From NCBI GenBank assembly GCA_918797485.1, contig CAKKNE010000005.1, positions 744,001 to 808,000 of the forward strand: a stretch of DNA of 64,000 nt, read 5' to 3'. Origin of the DNA: Pelagomonas calceolata. Its lineage: Eukaryota > Sar > Pelagophyceae > Pelagomonadales > Pelagomonadaceae. The position numbers and the translations under genes are program-made. Under the pieces are notes generated by a model. That model searched no databases. It was given only the letters and a program-made list of their open reading frames with translations, and had not been told where the DNA came from. Positions 63,202 through 64,000 of the stretch are shown here, piece by piece (positions within the stretch are counted from its first letter, which is position 1; each line of letters starts with the position of its first letter).

Positions 63202-64000
63202 ATGACGACACATACACCTACTACTCCAGCCTCGCCTCTGCTGGCACTACCAGACGACGTCCTGCAGCGCGTGCTGGTCGGCGTGCCCCTCGATGATCAC
63301 TACACGACCGCCTTGGTCTGTCGAACCTTCCGCGCCGTCGTAACGAGCCCGCAGTTTCATGCCGTCCGCCGACGGTCCGGCTTCGCGGAGCGCGGCATCG
63401 TCAGCGTCGGATCCGCAGATACCCTCGGTGGGAGCAGGATTCGCATCGTAAATAAAAGCGGGGTGGTGGCGAGGATCGCGGGACCTCTCCACGTCGATAG
63501 ATTTGCCTCGACGACCGACGGTGCCCGGCTGTTTTTTACCACCCTTTGCTATGGGAAAGGTTGTGATGTAGTTTTGGCGGTGGATGCCTCTTCACGCCGA
63601 TGGCGCCAGTTCACAACCTTGCCGCATACTGATACCGAGCATACTGATACCGAGCAACGCTATCATTGCATCGAGTGGCACAATGGTTGCTTGTACGTCG
63701 CTGGCGGCTGGCGTGGCGCGTCGTTCCCCGGTGGTAATGTCGATTCTCTTGACGTGTTCACCGAAGCAACTGGGTCGTGGGCGAATTTGCCTCCTATGCC
63801 GCATGCCGCTGCGATGGCGGCCTCGGGTATCATTGGCAACCAGCTTTTTGTCGCCGGTGGCTACCAGTTACGGACGTTGCAGGTTTATGACATTGCCACC
63901 AGGACGTGGACTTTGCGCGCTCAGCTTCCCGAGGCGCGAGCATACGGCACACATGGTGTTGTCTTGGACGGGAAACTATTTCTGATACACCAGCATTCCC
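63202..64000 (+). CDS. F-box / Kelch-repeat protein, 5' part
   Basis: The frame is open from ATG 63202 to the window end (266 codons visible). Residues about 12-55 form an F-box-like motif (LLALPDDVLQRVLVGVPLDD, TTALVCRTFRAVVTSPQF). Kelch-like beta-propeller blades follow, with the GG-(8-11 residues)-W pattern seen in LYVAGGWRGASFPGG, DVFTEATGSWANLPPMPHAA, LFVAGGYQLRTLQVYDIATR and TWTLRAQLPEARAYGTHGVV. Such proteins are substrate adaptors of SCF ubiquitin ligases. The 3' end is outside the window. Confidence 0.82.
   Translation, partial: MTTHTPTTPASPLLALPDDVLQRVLVGVPLDDHYTTALVCRTFRAVVTSPQFHAVRRRSGFAERGIVSVGSADTLGGSRIRIVNKSGVVARIAGPLHVDRFASTTDGARLFFTTLCYGKGCDVVLAVDASSRRWRQFTTLPHTDTEHTDTEQRYHCIEWHNGCLYVAGGWRGASFPGGNVDSLDVFTEATGSWANLPPMPHAAAMAASGIIGNQLFVAGGYQLRTLQVYDIATRTWTLRAQLPEARAYGTHGVVLDGKLFLIHQHS

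Overview
This window is nuclear DNA of a gene-dense, GC-rich eukaryote, most likely a photosynthetic stramenopile alga of the pelagophyte type (Aureococcus/Pelagomonas-like). The evidence is: eukaryote-only families (CHMP1, MAPK15-like kinase, GAF-PDE, VPS13-type chorein, SMP-C2 tether, GPC acyltransferase); spliceosomal introns; plastid presequences of the heterokont kind, where a signal peptide is followed by an A-F-A-P-like motif (clearest in the gene at 24939); and short hairpin introns resembling the introner elements described in Aureococcus. The organism assignment is inference. I saw no tRNA, rRNA, CRISPR or bacterial operon.

Layout. 1-9.8 kb: 3' end of a GT31 glycosyltransferase, a MYND/RING-variant zinc protein, a PhyH-like dioxygenase, cytosolic-type alanyl-tRNA synthetase, a stray RING fragment and a large CSD-ZnF-SAM-RING protein. 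10-16.4 kb: glucose-6-phosphate isomerase, ERK7/MAPK15-like kinase, a secreted unknown and a plastid-targeted DUF829 hydrolase. 16.7-26.5 kb: chorein-domain protein, polytopic membrane protein, Cys-rich membrane protein, protease-less FtsH-like AAA protein and two small unknowns. 27-36.9 kb: GPC1-like acyltransferase, Mpv17-like protein, a glutamate-dehydrogenase homologue lacking its catalytic lysines, hotdog thioesterase, WW protein, EGF-like protein, histone-H1-like/FKBP fusion and GT92. 37-51 kb: TFIIS-N protein, tail-anchored flavodoxin, CHMP1, SH3-like protein, SMP-C2 tether, RRM-DUF952 fusion, small TM protein, ABCG half-transporter and a disordered protein. 52-64 kb: GAF-PDE, unknown CaaX protein, DUF285-repeat CaaX protein, ankyrin protein, RCC1-BTB membrane protein and the 5' part of an F-box/Kelch gene.

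Two genome-scale signals run through the window. First, a 20-25 bp quasi-palindrome (halves GCTAGCGG and GTAAGACACTAGC) occurs about 19 times. Every copy lies upstream of a predicted start codon and never in a recognised CDS, and most sit between divergent genes; it looks like a bidirectional promoter element. Second, at least eight introns are short, GC-rich and hairpin-forming. Several carry terminal inverted repeats, at least one has an 8-bp target-site duplication and a GC-AG intron model, and several keep the reading frame so they pass as protein insertions in a naive ORF call.

The genes do not form one pathway. They are mostly housekeeping, membrane-contact, signalling and plastid functions, packed with 50-400 bp between neighbours and often divergently paired around the promoter element.
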